A stretch of 64,000 nt of DNA from Candidatus Andeanibacterium colombiense (GCA_029202985.1 CP119316.1:2777001-2841000), one strand, 5' to 3'; shown: positions 34,635 to 44,292, numbered from the stretch's first letter. The notes: a model not told the origin generated them from the letters alone. Program-made: numbers and translations.

Positions 34635-35024
34635 ATGAAACTCGCCCCCGGCGTCCTTGAAGTAATCCTCGCCCACGCCGCAAGTGCTGCGCCCGAGGAA
34701 GCCTGCGGCCTCCTGCTGGGCGAAGGCACACGCATCCTGACCGCCCGCCCAACCGCCAACGTCGCCGCCAACCGCGCCCGTCACTTCGAAATCGATCCGC
34801 AGGCCCTGATCGATGCGCACCGTGCCGAACGCTCCGGCGGCGCGCGGATCGCCGGTTATTATCACTCGCACCCCGCGGGCCCGCCCGAGCCGTCGGCGAC
34901 CGACCGCGCTCAGGCCGCGCATGACGGCAAGGTCTGGGCGATCGCGGGCGGAGGGGAAGTCCGCTTCTGGCTCGACGGGCGGGACAGGTTCGAAGAACTT
35001 TCCTACACGCTCGACGAAGCGTAA
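34635..35024 (+). CDS. M67-family JAMM metallopeptidase
   Basis: A 129-residue zinc protease of the Mov34/MPN fold. The JAMM ligands are complete: Glu22 (PEEACGLLLG), His77 and His79 in YYHSHPAG, and Asp90 in SATDRA. Bacterial JAMM proteins often process sulfur-carrier or ubiquitin-like proteins, but no such gene is nearby. The ATG at 34635 has an AAGGGGGGAAG ribosome site. Confidence 0.88.
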   Translation: MKLAPGVLEVILAHAASAAPEEACGLLLGEGTRILTARPTANVAANRARHFEIDPQALIDAHRAERSGGARIAGYYHSHPAGPPEPSATDRAQAAHDGKVWAIAGGGEVRFWLDGRDRFEELSYTLDEA

Positions 35025-35178
35025 ACTTCGCGCGCCATGCCGAGCCGCCTTTCTTTCCGCCGGGGATTCCGTGCGCGGGCCATGCCTGCTAGGGGGTGTG
35101 CGGACAGGCCGGAGTTTTCTCCCGAAACCCTGTCGACTTTGCTTCAACTTCGCCAGAAAACCGGGCTCTAATCTCAGC

Positions 35179-35820
35179 ATGACCATTTCCGCCGTCGACC
35201 TTGCCAGCCTGATGTGCTCGCGCCTGTGCCACGATTTGCTCAGCCCGGTGGGCGCGCTGTCGAACGGGCTCGAACTGCTGGCTGAAGAAAAGGACCCGGA
35301 GATGCGGGCGCGCTGCTTCGAGTTGCTCGAGCAGAGCGCGAAGATCAGCACCGACAAGCTCAAGTTCTTCCGCCTCGCCTTCGGCGCGGCCGGCGGGTTC
35401 GGCGAGGACGTCGACATTGCGGAGCCGCGCGCCGCGATCACCGCGCTGGTGGGTGATAATGGCCGGATCTCACTGAACTGGGCGGTCGCGCAGCCGTTCC
35501 TGCCCAAGCCGGCGGTCAAGCTGCTGCTCAACCTCGCGGCGATCGGGATCGACGCTTTGGTGCGCGGCGGGACGTTGGTGATCGGTGCCGAAGTGCGCGA
35601 CGGGACCTGCGAGATCGCGGTCAGCGCCGAAGGCCCACGGATCGCATTCGACGAGAACATCGGCAAGGCGCTGTCGGGCAAGCTCCCGCCGGTGGACCTC
35701 TCCAGCCGCACCGCGCCGGCCTATATGATGCACCTGCTCGCCTCGCAGACCGGCGGCGGGGTGCAATATGCGCTGGGGGACGGCCGGCTGGTGCTGGGCG
35801 CGGTGCTGCCGCGCGGATGA
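35179..35820 (+). CDS. chpT: Histidine phosphotransferase ChpT
   Basis: A 213-residue phosphorelay protein that, in Caulobacter and relatives, moves phosphate from the CckA kinase to CtrA and CpdR. The phospho-accepting histidine is His18 in SRLCHDLLSPVGAL. The second half is the degenerate ATPase-like domain without ATP-binding motifs. ATG at 35179; no better start. The amidase gene begins 22 bases later on the same strand. Confidence 0.9.
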   Translation: MTISAVDLASLMCSRLCHDLLSPVGALSNGLELLAEEKDPEMRARCFELLEQSAKISTDKLKFFRLAFGAAGGFGEDVDIAEPRAAITALVGDNGRISLNWAVAQPFLPKPAVKLLLNLAAIGIDALVRGGTLVIGAEVRDGTCEIAVSAEGPRIAFDENIGKALSGKLPPVDLSSRTAPAYMMHLLASQTGGGVQYALGDGRLVLGAVLPRG

Positions 35821-35842
35821 GCGCCCCGGGGACCCCGCGCTG

Positions 35843-36544
35843 ATGTCCGAACTCGTCGACCGCGAGACCCCGTCGCCCAACTGGAACGAGCGGCAGGCGC
35901 CGGTTTCGATGGTGGTGCTGCACTACACCGGCATGCGCAGCGGTGCCGAGGCGCTGGAGCGGATGTGCGATCCGCAGGCCGAAGTCTCCGCCCATTACAT
36001 GATCGAGGAGGATGGCACCGTCTTCCGCCTGGTCGACGAGGGGAAACGCGCGTGGCACGCCGGGCGGAGCTACTGGCGGGGCGAGACCGACATCAATTCG
36101 TCGAGCATCGGGATCGAACTGGTCAATCCGGGCCACGAATGGGGCTATCGCCCGTTCCCCGAGGCGCAGATGGAGGCGCTCTATCCGCTGCTGGCCGAGA
36201 TCAAGGTGCGCTGGGACATTCCGCGCGCGAATATCGTCGGCCATTCGGACATCGCCCCGGCACGCAAGGAGGATCCGGGCGAATTGTTCGACTGGGACAG
36301 CCTCGCCGCGATCCACCTCGCGCTCAAGGCGCCCAAGGTCAATCTCGGCTCGCCGTTCGAGAACGACGGCGCGTTCATGCTCGCGCTCGAACGCTGGGGC
36401 TATGACATCGCCGACGGGCGTGCGGCGGTGCGCGCCTTCGAACGCCGCTGGCGCCCGCGCCGGATCGAAGGCGAGATCGACGGCGAACTGGGCGCGATCC
36501 TGTTTGCGCTTCTGCTTGATCGCGACCGCGGATTGACTAGGTAG
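35843..36544 (+). CDS. N-acetylmuramoyl-L-alanine amidase (AmiD/Amidase_2 type)
   Basis: A 233-residue zinc amidase that cleaves the bond between MurNAc and the stem peptide. Ligands: His27 (VVLHYTG), His in VGHSDIAPARKEDPG with the Lys and Asp, and the RAWHAGRS segment. A C-terminal three-helix domain (about 178-225) fits the peptidoglycan-binding part of AmiD. No signal peptide is visible, so it may act in the cytoplasm on recycled muropeptides, as AmpD does, despite AmiD-like length. rnpB begins directly after the stop. Confidence 0.88.
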   Translation: MSELVDRETPSPNWNERQAPVSMVVLHYTGMRSGAEALERMCDPQAEVSAHYMIEEDGTVFRLVDEGKRAWHAGRSYWRGETDINSSSIGIELVNPGHEWGYRPFPEAQMEALYPLLAEIKVRWDIPRANIVGHSDIAPARKEDPGELFDWDSLAAIHLALKAPKVNLGSPFENDGAFMLALERWGYDIADGRAAVRAFERRWRPRRIEGEIDGELGAILFALLLDRDRGLTR

Positions 36545-36545
36545 G

Positions 36546-37003
36546 AGCCGCCAGGGGGCCGGGCAGCCGCGTTGGAGGCAACTCCACCGAGGAAAGTCCG
36601 GGCTCCACGAAGCGAGGGTGGCGGGTAACGCCCGCCGGGCGAGCGGCCGGATTTGAAAGGGTTTGGCCGCGAAGCTCAGGGAAAGTGCCACAGAGAGTAG
36701 ACCGCCGATGGTTCCGGATCAGGTCCGGAACACAGGCAAGGCTGAAAGGGTGCGGTAAGAGCGCACCGGGGCGCTGGTAACAGGGTCCGCATGGCAAACC
36801 CCACCCGGAGCAAGACCGAATAGGGGCGGCGCGCCCGCAAGTCCTTTGGGGCAAGCGGGCAGGTGGGTTTCGACCGAGCCGCCCGGGTTGGTTGCTTGAG
36901 CTGCGGAGCAATCCGTAGCCTAGATGAATGGCTGCCCCTGCGGGCGGGTCCGAAAGGATACCACCCGCAGGACAGAACCCGGCTTACAGGCCCCCTGGCA
37001 TTA
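36546..37003 (+). ncRNA. rnpB: RNase P RNA (type A)
   Basis: About 455 nt. The 11-bp P1 stem is perfect: GCCAGGGGGCC at 36550-36560 pairs with GGCCCCCTGGC at 36989-36999. Conserved cores are GAGGAAAGTCCGGGCTCC (near 36588), GGTAAGAGCGCACCGG (near 36754) and GACAGAACCCGGCTTAC (near 36971). The RNA matures the 5' ends of tRNAs. It starts within about 3 bases of the amidase stop, so its promoter must lie inside that gene or it is cut from a longer transcript. Exact ends are approximate. Confidence 0.95.
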
Positions 37004-38471
37004 TCCATTCGAGTCTCACCGCGCCGCCGGCGCCGGCCCTGCGCGCCTTGATCCCGGCGTCGGCCAGCGCGGCAAGGATCGTTTCGGCGCGCGCGCCGCT
37101 GCCGTGTACCGCGATCTCCAGCGGCAATCGCCGGGCGGCCCAGATCGCCGTCGCGAGTGCGCGTTGGCCGTCCGCGTCCAGATCGTCGGCAGTGAAACTC
37201 AGGCGCGGCAGCGGCAGCGGCGGCGGGATCAGCCGGACGTCCCAGCCATCGGCATTGGCGCCCGCGCGCTGTTCGAGCACACGATAGCTTTCGAGCGTCG
37301 CGCCGGGCAGCGAGGTGGCGCTTGCGACCGCGCGCCGGCGCTCGCGATCGAGCGTGATGGCGTCGCGGCCGACGCCCGCGATTACTTCGAGCGAGCGGGC
37401 GAGTTCGGCCGCGGTGGTAGAGCCACGCCCCTGCGCGCCGGCCTGCGCGGCGGCGATCTGCGCCGTCTCGCTCGCCTGCGCCGCGCGCCCGACGTCGATC
37501 TGGTCGATATGCAGATCGACCGGCTTGCCCAGCGCCTGCCGCAGGCGTTCGGAAACGCGCGTATCGGCATCGGGCAGCAGCCGCGGGGTCAGCACCGCCG
37601 CCCGGATCGCGATCGGGTGGCTGTCGAAGTCGATGTCGGTTTCGCTGACCCGCGCGTCCTTGCCGAAGGGCGCGATCACCGCGTCCCGGATCTGGCGCTG
37701 GGCCAGCGTCTCCCACGCGATCTGCCGCAGGGTCAGCGCCAGCGGCACCGCCAGCGCGGCGAGGCCGAGCACGATGATCGCCGCCTGCAGCCGCGTCTGG
37801 GTCGGAGAAAGATGCGAGCCGAAGCCATAGAGGCGCGCGACAAAGGCGGCCGTCAGCGCCATCGTCACGAGGTTGGTCAGGAACAGCAGCAGCGAGCCGA
37901 AGAAGACCGGGCCGTTCCAAGTCGCGATGCCGAAGCCGATCACCGCCAGCGGCGGCATCAGCGCGATCGCGATCGCCACCCCGACCACCGCGCCGCCATG
38001 GCCGCGGATCAGCGCATAGACGCCCATGATCGCGGAGAGCAGCGCCACCAGCAGGTCGAACAGATTGGGCTTGGTGCGCACCGCGATCTCGCTCGTCACC
38101 GCCTGGATCGGCGAGACCGCGACGAAGGCGGCCGACAGCACGATCGCGATCAGTGCGCCGAGCGCGAGCGCGGCAGCCGAGCGGCGAATCTCGGCGAGAT
38201 CGAAAGTCGCGAGGCCGAAGCCGAGCCCGAGGATCGGCATCATCAACGGCGAAATCAGCATCGCCCCGATCAGCACCGCCGGCGAGGGAAGCAGTAGGCC
38301 GAGGATCGAGATACCGGCCGAGATCACGATCATGAAGGCATAGCGCGGGTCGAAACCGCTCTGCGACGTCACCTGTTCGAGCGTGGCCTGATAATCCACT
38401 CCGGCCATTATGTGGCTGCGCCACCATCTCGCCAGCGCGGGGCTGGCGCGTTCCATCGTTCCTTCAAGCAT
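36984..38471 (-). CDS. DUF389 family membrane protein
   Basis: A 495-residue protein. The first 240 residues hold about seven hydrophobic helices with GAMLISPLMMPILGLGFGL, the DUF389 signature. The rest is a soluble, Arg/Ala-rich C-terminal domain. Family function is unknown. The last codons (stop at 36984-36986) overlap the 3' end of rnpB on the opposite strand by about 16-20 bases. ATG at 38469-38471. Confidence 0.82.
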   Translation of the reverse strand: MLEGTMERASPALARWWRSHIMAGVDYQATLEQVTSQSGFDPRYAFMIVISAGISILGLLLPSPAVLIGAMLISPLMMPILGLGFGLATFDLAEIRRSAAALALGALIAIVLSAAFVAVSPIQAVTSEIAVRTKPNLFDLLVALLSAIMGVYALIRGHGGAVVGVAIAIALMPPLAVIGFGIATWNGPVFFGSLLLFLTNLVTMALTAAFVARLYGFGSHLSPTQTRLQAAIIVLGLAALAVPLALTLRQIAWETLAQRQIRDAVIAPFGKDARVSETDIDFDSHPIAIRAAVLTPRLLPDADTRVSERLRQALGKPVDLHIDQIDVGRAAQASETAQIAAAQAGAQGRGSTTAAELARSLEVIAGVGRDAITLDRERRRAVASATSLPGATLESYRVLEQRAGANADGWDVRLIPPPLPLPRLSFTADDLDADGQRALATAIWAARRLPLEIAVHGSGARAETILAALADAGIKARRAGAGGAVRLEWIMPGGL

Positions 38472-38527
38472 CGGCGGACGTTCGGGGATGGCGCCGGGGA
38501 ACGCAACCCCGGCGCCCTCGGGTCGTC

Positions 38528-40681
38528 CTATTTCGCAAACCCGAATTCCTTCAGCCTCGCCACATCGAGCGGATCGCCCGGTTTGAGCCCGTTCGCCTCG
38601 AGCAGGTAGGTCATCGCGGCGAGATAGTCCTCGTCACCCAGCGAATTTGCCGCACCGGGCGGCATGGTCTTCACCTTCGCATAGAGATCGGCGAGGCCGC
38701 GGCCTTTCCAGTTCGCGAGGAAGGCCGCGCCCTTCAGCGGCGGCACGCCGCCGGCGGGGCTGAAATTCGCGCCGTGGCAGGCCGCGCAATGCTGGGTGTA
38801 GACCGCGCGGCCCTGCGCCGCCTGCGCGGCGGAGAACATGCCGTCGATGGTTTTCAGCGCGGTGCCGCCGCCGGGTGCCGGATCGACCGAGGCCGCCTCT
38901 GGCGCGGGATTGACCGGGGGGCGCGGCGGGCCGGCCTGGCCGATCCCGGCGTCGGGCAGCGCGAACACGAACAACGTCCCCTGCGTGCCGTGGATCAGCT
39001 CGGGGGTGAAATTGTCACCGAGCCAGAAGCCGGTCGAGACCGCGACATATTGATGCCCGCCAGCCGCAAAGGTGACCGGATAGCCGGTCACCGCCGAACC
39101 GAGGTTCATTTCCCACAGCACCTTGCCGTCCGCCTGGTCGAGCGCGCGAAAGCGGCCGGCGGCGTCGCCGGCGAACAGCAGCCCGCCGCCGGTGGTCAGC
39201 AGCGACTGCATCCCGGCGCGGATCGAGTATTTCCACGCGGTCTTGCCGGTCACCGCATTGACTGCGGTGATCGTGCCGAGCTTGTCGTCGGCATCGGGCG
39301 ACAGGCCGATCCTGGCGGCGACCGAATAGCCGGGATTGTCCCAGTCGGGCTTCACCGCGGTGACCGTCTCGCACAGATTCTGCGCCGGGAAATACATCGT
39401 CCGGGTCAGCTGGCTATAGGCGGGGGCCTGGTAATTCGCGCCGCCGGTCGAGGACGGACAGACGAAGCGGGTCTGGCCGATCTGGTCGAAGATCGTCTCG
39501 GGATTGCCGGTGACCTTGCCGGTCCTGCCGTCGATCGACTGGACCACGTTCTGCATCACGGTGGGCCGCGCCCACAGGAATTGGCCGGTGCGGCGATCGA
39601 GCGTGTAGACGATCCCGGTCTTGCCCGGGATTCCGGTGACGACCTTGTAGGTCCTGGTGCGGTCGATCTTCGGGTTGATCCAGGTGACTTCGGACGGATC
39701 GGGCGCGACCTGCTGGTCGAGCAGGATGCGCGGGAAGGTATGGTCGAGGTCCCAGTGGTCGACGAGATGCTGGTAATGCCAGACGATCCTGCCGGTCTTC
39801 ACATCGAGCGCGAGCGTGGAATTGTGATAGAGATAGGTCTTGTCGTTCCCGGCGAGCAGGAACTTCGGCGCCGGAGTGCTGACCGAAGTGCCCATGTAGA
39901 GCAGCTTCAACTCTGGATCGTAGCTCGCGTTCATCCACGCACCGACCTGCATCCGCTTTTCGAGCGGCAGCCCGCCCCAGCTCTTGTCGTTCGGATCGCT
40001 GCCGCGCGCGATCGTGCTGGTGCGCCAGACTTCCTTGCCGGTCTTCGCATCATGCGCGGTGATCACGCAGGCGTCGGGGCCGCCCTCCGGCTCGCAGGAG
40101 CGGCCGGTGATCGCGAGCCCGTCGGCGATGATCGGGCCGGAGCTCTGCTTCGCGCCCTTGTGGTAATCGAGGATCGTGGTGTCCCACGCGAGCTTCCCGG
40201 TCTGCGCGTCGAGCGCATAGATATGGTCGTCCGATCCGCGCGCGATGATCAGGTTGCCGTAGATCGCGAGGTTGCGGTTGGTGTCGGGGAACGAGAGATA
40301 GTCCCGCATGTCCTTGGGCAATTCGCGCTTGTGGACCCAGATCACATCGCCCGAAACCGCGTCGAGCGCGGTCACGCTGTCGCTCGGCCCGGGGAAATAC
40401 ATCACCCCGTCATGGACCAGCGGCGTGCCTTCCTGGTGTCCGGCGTCGAGCGGGCGCACCCACACCAGCCGCAGCTGGCCGACATTGGCGCGGGTGATCT
40501 GGTCGAGCGGCGAATAGCCCCAGCTGTCCAGCGTGCGGCGCCAGCTCAGCCAGTCCTTCGGATCGGGATTCTGCAGCATCGCATCGGTGACCGGCGTGGT
40601 CGGCGGCGCAACCTGGGCGCTCGCCTGCGCGAAGGCGGCGAAGCCCATGATAGCCGATGCGATGAACCGCTTGAAACCCAT
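38528..40681 (-). CDS. Quinohemoprotein (PQQ/cytochrome c) alcohol-type dehydrogenase
   Basis: A 717-residue periplasmic oxidoreductase. A signal peptide (cleavage near ASAQ, residue 22) is followed by an eight-bladed PQQ propeller (about 35-590; repeats such as ITAVNAVTGKTAWKYSI) and a C-terminal cytochrome c domain with heme motif CAACH (about 634). The fusion is typical of type II quinohemoprotein alcohol dehydrogenases. The WDLDHTFPRI segment is where the catalytic Asp region lies. Substrate not predictable. No PQQ genes are in the window. Confidence 0.92.
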   Translation of the reverse strand: MGFKRFIASAIMGFAAFAQASAQVAPPTTPVTDAMLQNPDPKDWLSWRRTLDSWGYSPLDQITRANVGQLRLVWVRPLDAGHQEGTPLVHDGVMYFPGPSDSVTALDAVSGDVIWVHKRELPKDMRDYLSFPDTNRNLAIYGNLIIARGSDDHIYALDAQTGKLAWDTTILDYHKGAKQSSGPIIADGLAITGRSCEPEGGPDACVITAHDAKTGKEVWRTSTIARGSDPNDKSWGGLPLEKRMQVGAWMNASYDPELKLLYMGTSVSTPAPKFLLAGNDKTYLYHNSTLALDVKTGRIVWHYQHLVDHWDLDHTFPRILLDQQVAPDPSEVTWINPKIDRTRTYKVVTGIPGKTGIVYTLDRRTGQFLWARPTVMQNVVQSIDGRTGKVTGNPETIFDQIGQTRFVCPSSTGGANYQAPAYSQLTRTMYFPAQNLCETVTAVKPDWDNPGYSVAARIGLSPDADDKLGTITAVNAVTGKTAWKYSIRAGMQSLLTTGGGLLFAGDAAGRFRALDQADGKVLWEMNLGSAVTGYPVTFAAGGHQYVAVSTGFWLGDNFTPELIHGTQGTLFVFALPDAGIGQAGPPRPPVNPAPEAASVDPAPGGGTALKTIDGMFSAAQAAQGRAVYTQHCAACHGANFSPAGGVPPLKGAAFLANWKGRGLADLYAKVKTMPPGAANSLGDEDYLAAMTYLLEANGLKPGDPLDVARLKEFGFAK

Positions 40682-40767
40682 GCCTACTCTCCCATCGGCG
40701 TTCGGCGCCGTTGGTTGCTTCCTAGCGCGGGTGGCAAGGGTTGTTCCAGCCCCCTCTCCAAGCTGCG

Positions 40768-41625
40768 CTAACTCCTGTCCGAGTAAGCTGCGCTATCCTC
40801 TCCCCCGGCCGGCGGACAGGATACGGAGGCTTGCCCGAAGGGCTTAGCCGCAGTTGGAGCGGGGGCTGCACCGCCCGAAGTTGACACCGTTGACGGGGTT
40901 CTGCCCAGAACATCGTCCACCAGTCCGCAGGCGCGGCGGAACCATTCGTCCCACAGCGCCGTCGCTTCCAGCGTGGCATCGTGCGCCGCCTCGTCGCAGG
41001 CTTCCTCGACTTCGATCCGCCGGTCCTCGTCGCGCTCCCATTCCTCGTCGGGGGTGAGGGGCTCGGCGTCTTCGTCCTCCTCGGCGTCGGGCCAGTTCCA
41101 CCGGACGACGGCCTTCGCGTGGCGCGCGGCATCGGCGACGAAGCCTGTGCGGTCGGGCGGCAGTTCGCCATAGGTCTCCCCGAATTCCTCGGGCGCTTCT
41201 TCCTCGAGGATCAGCGCCAGGATTTCGTCGAACCGTCCCGCGTCGTGCCGGGCCTGCTGCTGGTCCGCCACCTTGTCGAGCCGCGCCAGGTGGGCGAGCA
41301 GCAGGCGGCTGTCGTGGCGGACGCGGGTGCCGACGAATTCGCCGCGAAACCAGATGTCCTCCTCGATTCCGTCGATCGCGCGGCAGCGCAGCACCTCTGC
41401 ATTGCTCTCGCGCGAGAGGGCCAGCGCGGCGTTCCACCCGCGTCCGAACAGCGGATCGCGCCGGCGCAAGCGATAGGCTGCCTCGTGCGACATGCCCGCC
41501 GCCGCGCAGGCACGGCGCACGTCGCCCTTGGCCGCGAGGTGGTCGAGAAACCTGATCTTGCGCTCGGGGTTCCAGCCGTCGTGCCGGATGACGGGGGTGT
41601 CGGTAGCGAATTGCGAGAGATCCAT
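40768..41625 (-). CDS. Helix-turn-helix protein of unknown function, long paralogue of 17520-17957
   Basis: A 285-residue protein. Residues about 16-70 (GWNPERKIRFLDHLAAKGDV, then CAAAGMSHEAAYRLRRRDP) repeat the N-terminal block of the 17520 gene. The centre (about 75-190) is mixed alpha and the stretch 175-225 is very acidic. The last 30 residues are low-complexity. The ATG at 41623-41625 has AGGAGA nine bases upstream. It may be a regulator or an old phage-type DNA-binding protein. No partner is obvious. Confidence 0.62.
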   Translation of the reverse strand: MDLSQFATDTPVIRHDGWNPERKIRFLDHLAAKGDVRRACAAAGMSHEAAYRLRRRDPLFGRGWNAALALSRESNAEVLRCRAIDGIEEDIWFRGEFVGTRVRHDSRLLLAHLARLDKVADQQQARHDAGRFDEILALILEEEAPEEFGETYGELPPDRTGFVADAARHAKAVVRWNWPDAEEDEDAEPLTPDEEWERDEDRRIEVEEACDEAAHDATLEATALWDEWFRRACGLVDDVLGRTPSTVSTSGGAAPAPTAAKPFGQASVSCPPAGGEDSAAYSDRS

Positions 41626-41743
41626 GATCCGCTTCTCCTGTGAGAACAAACAGCGAATCAGGACTAGTATGCAGGTCGGGGCGTGTAGGAAAATGGAATT
41701 TTGCGGCCGCCTCGCCTCGCCCCGTGCCGCCGCTCCCTCCCGG

Positions 41744-41887
41744 CGTCATCCTGAACTTGTTTCAGGACCCATTCTTCGGTTTGCCCGGCTCGGGAAAGGA
41801 CGATCGACGCCAGCCGCGCCGTGGCGCGATGGACCGCCCCCTCTGCGGCTGCCGCGCGATGGATCCTGAAACAAGTTCAGGATGACG
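41744..41887. repeat. Inverted-repeat pair of 25-27 bp (sphingomonad GTCATCCTGAAC element)
   Basis: CGTCATCCTGAACTTGTTTC at 41744 and onward to 41769 recurs, inverted, at 41861-41887 (ending GTTCAGGATGACG) with a single one-base difference. The 91 bases between contain no credible frame. Intergenic pairs of this motif are common in sphingomonads. The 41626-41925 gap contains nothing else I can name. Confidence 0.85.
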
Positions 41888-41925
41888 GGCCTTGGTGACG
41901 GGAGCGGACTGGGCAGCGGTGGAAC

Positions 41926-43230
41926 CTAGACCCTGCCCACGCTCACATAGGTGAACCCCTCGGCGCGCAGCTCCGCCGGATCGTAGACGTTGCGCAGATC
42001 GACCAATACCGGGGCGTTGGCGATTTCCTTGACCCGCTTGAGGTCGAGCGCGCGGAATGCGTCCCATTCGGTCACGATCACCACCGCATCGGCGCCTTCG
42101 ATCGCCTCGTAGGGATTATCGACCATCGCGACATCGGGCATCAGCGGCTTCGCCAGCTCCATTCCCTCGGGATCGTAGGCTACCACTTTCGCGCCGGCAT
42201 CGGCCAGCGTCAGCGCGATCGCGATCGATGGGCTGTCGCGCATGTCGTCGGTGTTCGGCTTGAAGGTCAGGCCGAGCATCGCGACCTTCTTGCCGCGCGC
42301 ATCGCCGCCGAGCGCCTCGACCACCTTGCGGCCCATCGCGCGCTTGCGGCTGTCGTTGACCTTGACCACCGCCTCGACGATCCGGGTCGGGCTGTCGTAA
42401 TCCTCGGCGGTCTTGAGCAGCGCGAGCGTGTCCTTGGGGAAGCAGCTGCCGCCATAGCCGGGTCCGGCATGGAGGAACTTCGAACCGATCCGGCCATCGA
42501 GGCCGATCCCGCGGCTGACGTCCTGCACGTCGGCGCCGACCTTCTCGCACAGATCGGCCATCTCGTTGATGAAGGTGATCTTGGTCGCGAGGAAGGCGTT
42601 GGCGGCGTATTTGATCAGTTCGGCCGAACGGCGGCTGGTGAACAGGATCGGCGCCTTGTTGAGGAACAGCGGGCGATAGACTTCGCTCATCACCTGGCGG
42701 CCGAATTCCGATTCGGCCCCGATCACGATCCGGTCGGGACGCTTGAAATCGGGGATCGCCGCGCCTTCGCGCAGGAATTCGGGGTTGGACACCACCGCGA
42801 ATTCGACGCCCGGCCCGGCTTCGCCGATGATCCGTTCGACCTCGTCGCCGGTGCCGACCGGGACGGTCGACTTGGTCACGATCGTCGCCGGCGAGGTGAG
42901 GTTTGCACCCACTTCGCGCGCGACTTCATAGACGAAGGTCAGGTCCGCATGGCCGTCGCCGCGGCGCGACGGGGTCCCGACCGCGATGAAGATCGCCGAG
43001 GCCCCGTCGATCCCTTCGGCCAGGCTGGTGGTGAAGGACAGCCGCCCTGCCTTGACGTTGGCGGCGACCAGTTCGCCGAGACCCGGCTCATAGATCGGCA
43101 TCACCCCGTCGAGCAGCAACGCGATCTTCGCGGGATCCTTGTCGATGCAGACCACGTCGTGGCCGAAATCCGCGAGACATGCCCCCGATACCAGTCCGAC
43201 GTAACCCGAACCAACCATAGCGATCTTCAT
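41926..43230 (-). CDS. ugd: UDP-glucose 6-dehydrogenase
   Basis: Oxidises UDP-glucose to UDP-glucuronate for exopolysaccharide and envelope glycans. The 434-residue protein has the N-terminal NAD motif GSGYVGLVSGA, catalytic Cys in GGSCFPKDTLAL (about 260), and the second dehydrogenase domain. The start overlaps the stop of the upstream phosphatase gene by 4 bases (43227-43230). In sphingomonads UDP-glucuronate also feeds glucuronosyl-sphingolipid synthesis. Confidence 0.95.
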   Translation of the reverse strand: MKIAMVGSGYVGLVSGACLADFGHDVVCIDKDPAKIALLLDGVMPIYEPGLGELVAANVKAGRLSFTTSLAEGIDGASAIFIAVGTPSRRGDGHADLTFVYEVAREVGANLTSPATIVTKSTVPVGTGDEVERIIGEAGPGVEFAVVSNPEFLREGAAIPDFKRPDRIVIGAESEFGRQVMSEVYRPLFLNKAPILFTSRRSAELIKYAANAFLATKITFINEMADLCEKVGADVQDVSRGIGLDGRIGSKFLHAGPGYGGSCFPKDTLALLKTAEDYDSPTRIVEAVVKVNDSRKRAMGRKVVEALGGDARGKKVAMLGLTFKPNTDDMRDSPSIAIALTLADAGAKVVAYDPEGMELAKPLMPDVAMVDNPYEAIEGADAVVIVTEWDAFRALDLKRVKEIANAPVLVDLRNVYDPAELRAEGFTYVSVGRV

Positions 43231-44030
43231 TCTTCGATAGCCCTTTCGCGCACTCTGATGCCGCCCTTCTTATCCCTGACCTTGGTCTCGATCAGCCGCC
43301 GATCCGTGCCTTCGAGCACCAGCGCGGTCAAGCGCCCGCTGTCGAAGGCGCCGGTATCGATTCCGATGCGGTTCGGACGGATCACCGCGCGGTCGTAGAT
43401 GGTATGCCCGTGAACGATGACATGTGAATGTGCGCCAGGATAGGAAAGGAACGGTTCGCGAATCCAGCGCAAATCCTGGCCCTGCTGTTGCTTGAGCGCC
43501 ACTTCCGGCACGATGCCCGCGTGAACGAAGGCATAGCCGCCGATGATGATCATCTCCTCGAAGCCGCGGATGAACTCGAGGTCTTCGTCCGGCACGGCCC
43601 GGGACATCAGATCCTGCAGCGCGGCCATTTCGGTCTTGGTCCGGGCGCGCGGCTGGATGCCGTAGCTGAGCAATGTCTCGGCCCCGCCGAAGCGCAGGAA
43701 GTGGCGCAGCACATCCTTGCGGCGGAAACTCTCGAGGAACATCTCCTCGTGGTTGCCCGACAGGATGCGGACTTCGCGCTGCTGCTGCCAGCGGCGCGCG
43801 CGGGCGACCACCGCGGCGCTGTCGGGCCCGCGATCGACCAGGTCGCCCAACAGGATCACCGTGCTGCTGGGCCCACTCGCGGCATCGGCTTCGATCGCCT
43901 CGATCATCGCTTCGAACAGATCGTCGCGCCCGTGGATATCGCCGATCGCATAGATCCGCCGCCCGGCGGGCACCCCGGGCGCCTTGCCCCCTCGGGACAG
44001 GTTGAACAGCTGGCGAATGGTCTGGATCAT
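43227..44030 (-). CDS. Metallophosphoesterase of the PPP (serine/threonine phosphatase-like) family
   Basis: A 267-residue two-metal phosphatase. Motifs in order: GDIHG (about residue 31), GDLVDRGPDS (about 64), GNHEEMFLESF (about 90), and HAG and VHGHT in the second half. Small bacterial PPP enzymes include diadenosine-tetraphosphatase and Ser/Thr phosphatases; choice between them is not possible here. ATG at 44028-44030. It is translationally coupled to ugd, which may mean control of polysaccharide synthesis, but this is inference. Confidence 0.85.
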   Translation of the reverse strand: MIQTIRQLFNLSRGGKAPGVPAGRRIYAIGDIHGRDDLFEAMIEAIEADAASGPSSTVILLGDLVDRGPDSAAVVARARRWQQQREVRILSGNHEEMFLESFRRKDVLRHFLRFGGAETLLSYGIQPRARTKTEMAALQDLMSRAVPDEDLEFIRGFEEMIIIGGYAFVHAGIVPEVALKQQQGQDLRWIREPFLSYPGAHSHVIVHGHTIYDRAVIRPNRIGIDTGAFDSGRLTALVLEGTDRRLIETKVRDKKGGIRVRERAIEE

Positions 44031-44292
44031 GGGCTCGGGGCGATTGTAAGGCTCCTGGAACGCGCGACAAGCTCTGTTGGCGTCCGACGGACGCTTAGGC
44101 GAGGCCCACGGAACAGGTGGTGCGGAAAATCCACAGTACGGGGAATTGTAAGTGACATTTACGCAATCCCTCTTGTGCGCTGCAACAAGCTTGGGCAAGT
44201 TCTTTAGGTCAACGGCAAGGACTGCGCACGATATGACGCAGCCGCCGTTAACGCAGGTGGGACGAAGCATCCTAAATATAAGGAAGATTGCC

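Noticed and set aside
38528..40681. Whole PQQ biosynthesis locus
   Set aside because: Only the quinohemoprotein is present; no pqqA-E genes are in the window.
41744..41887. Insertion sequence
   Set aside because: There is no transposase frame inside the inverted repeats and the centre is 91 bp.
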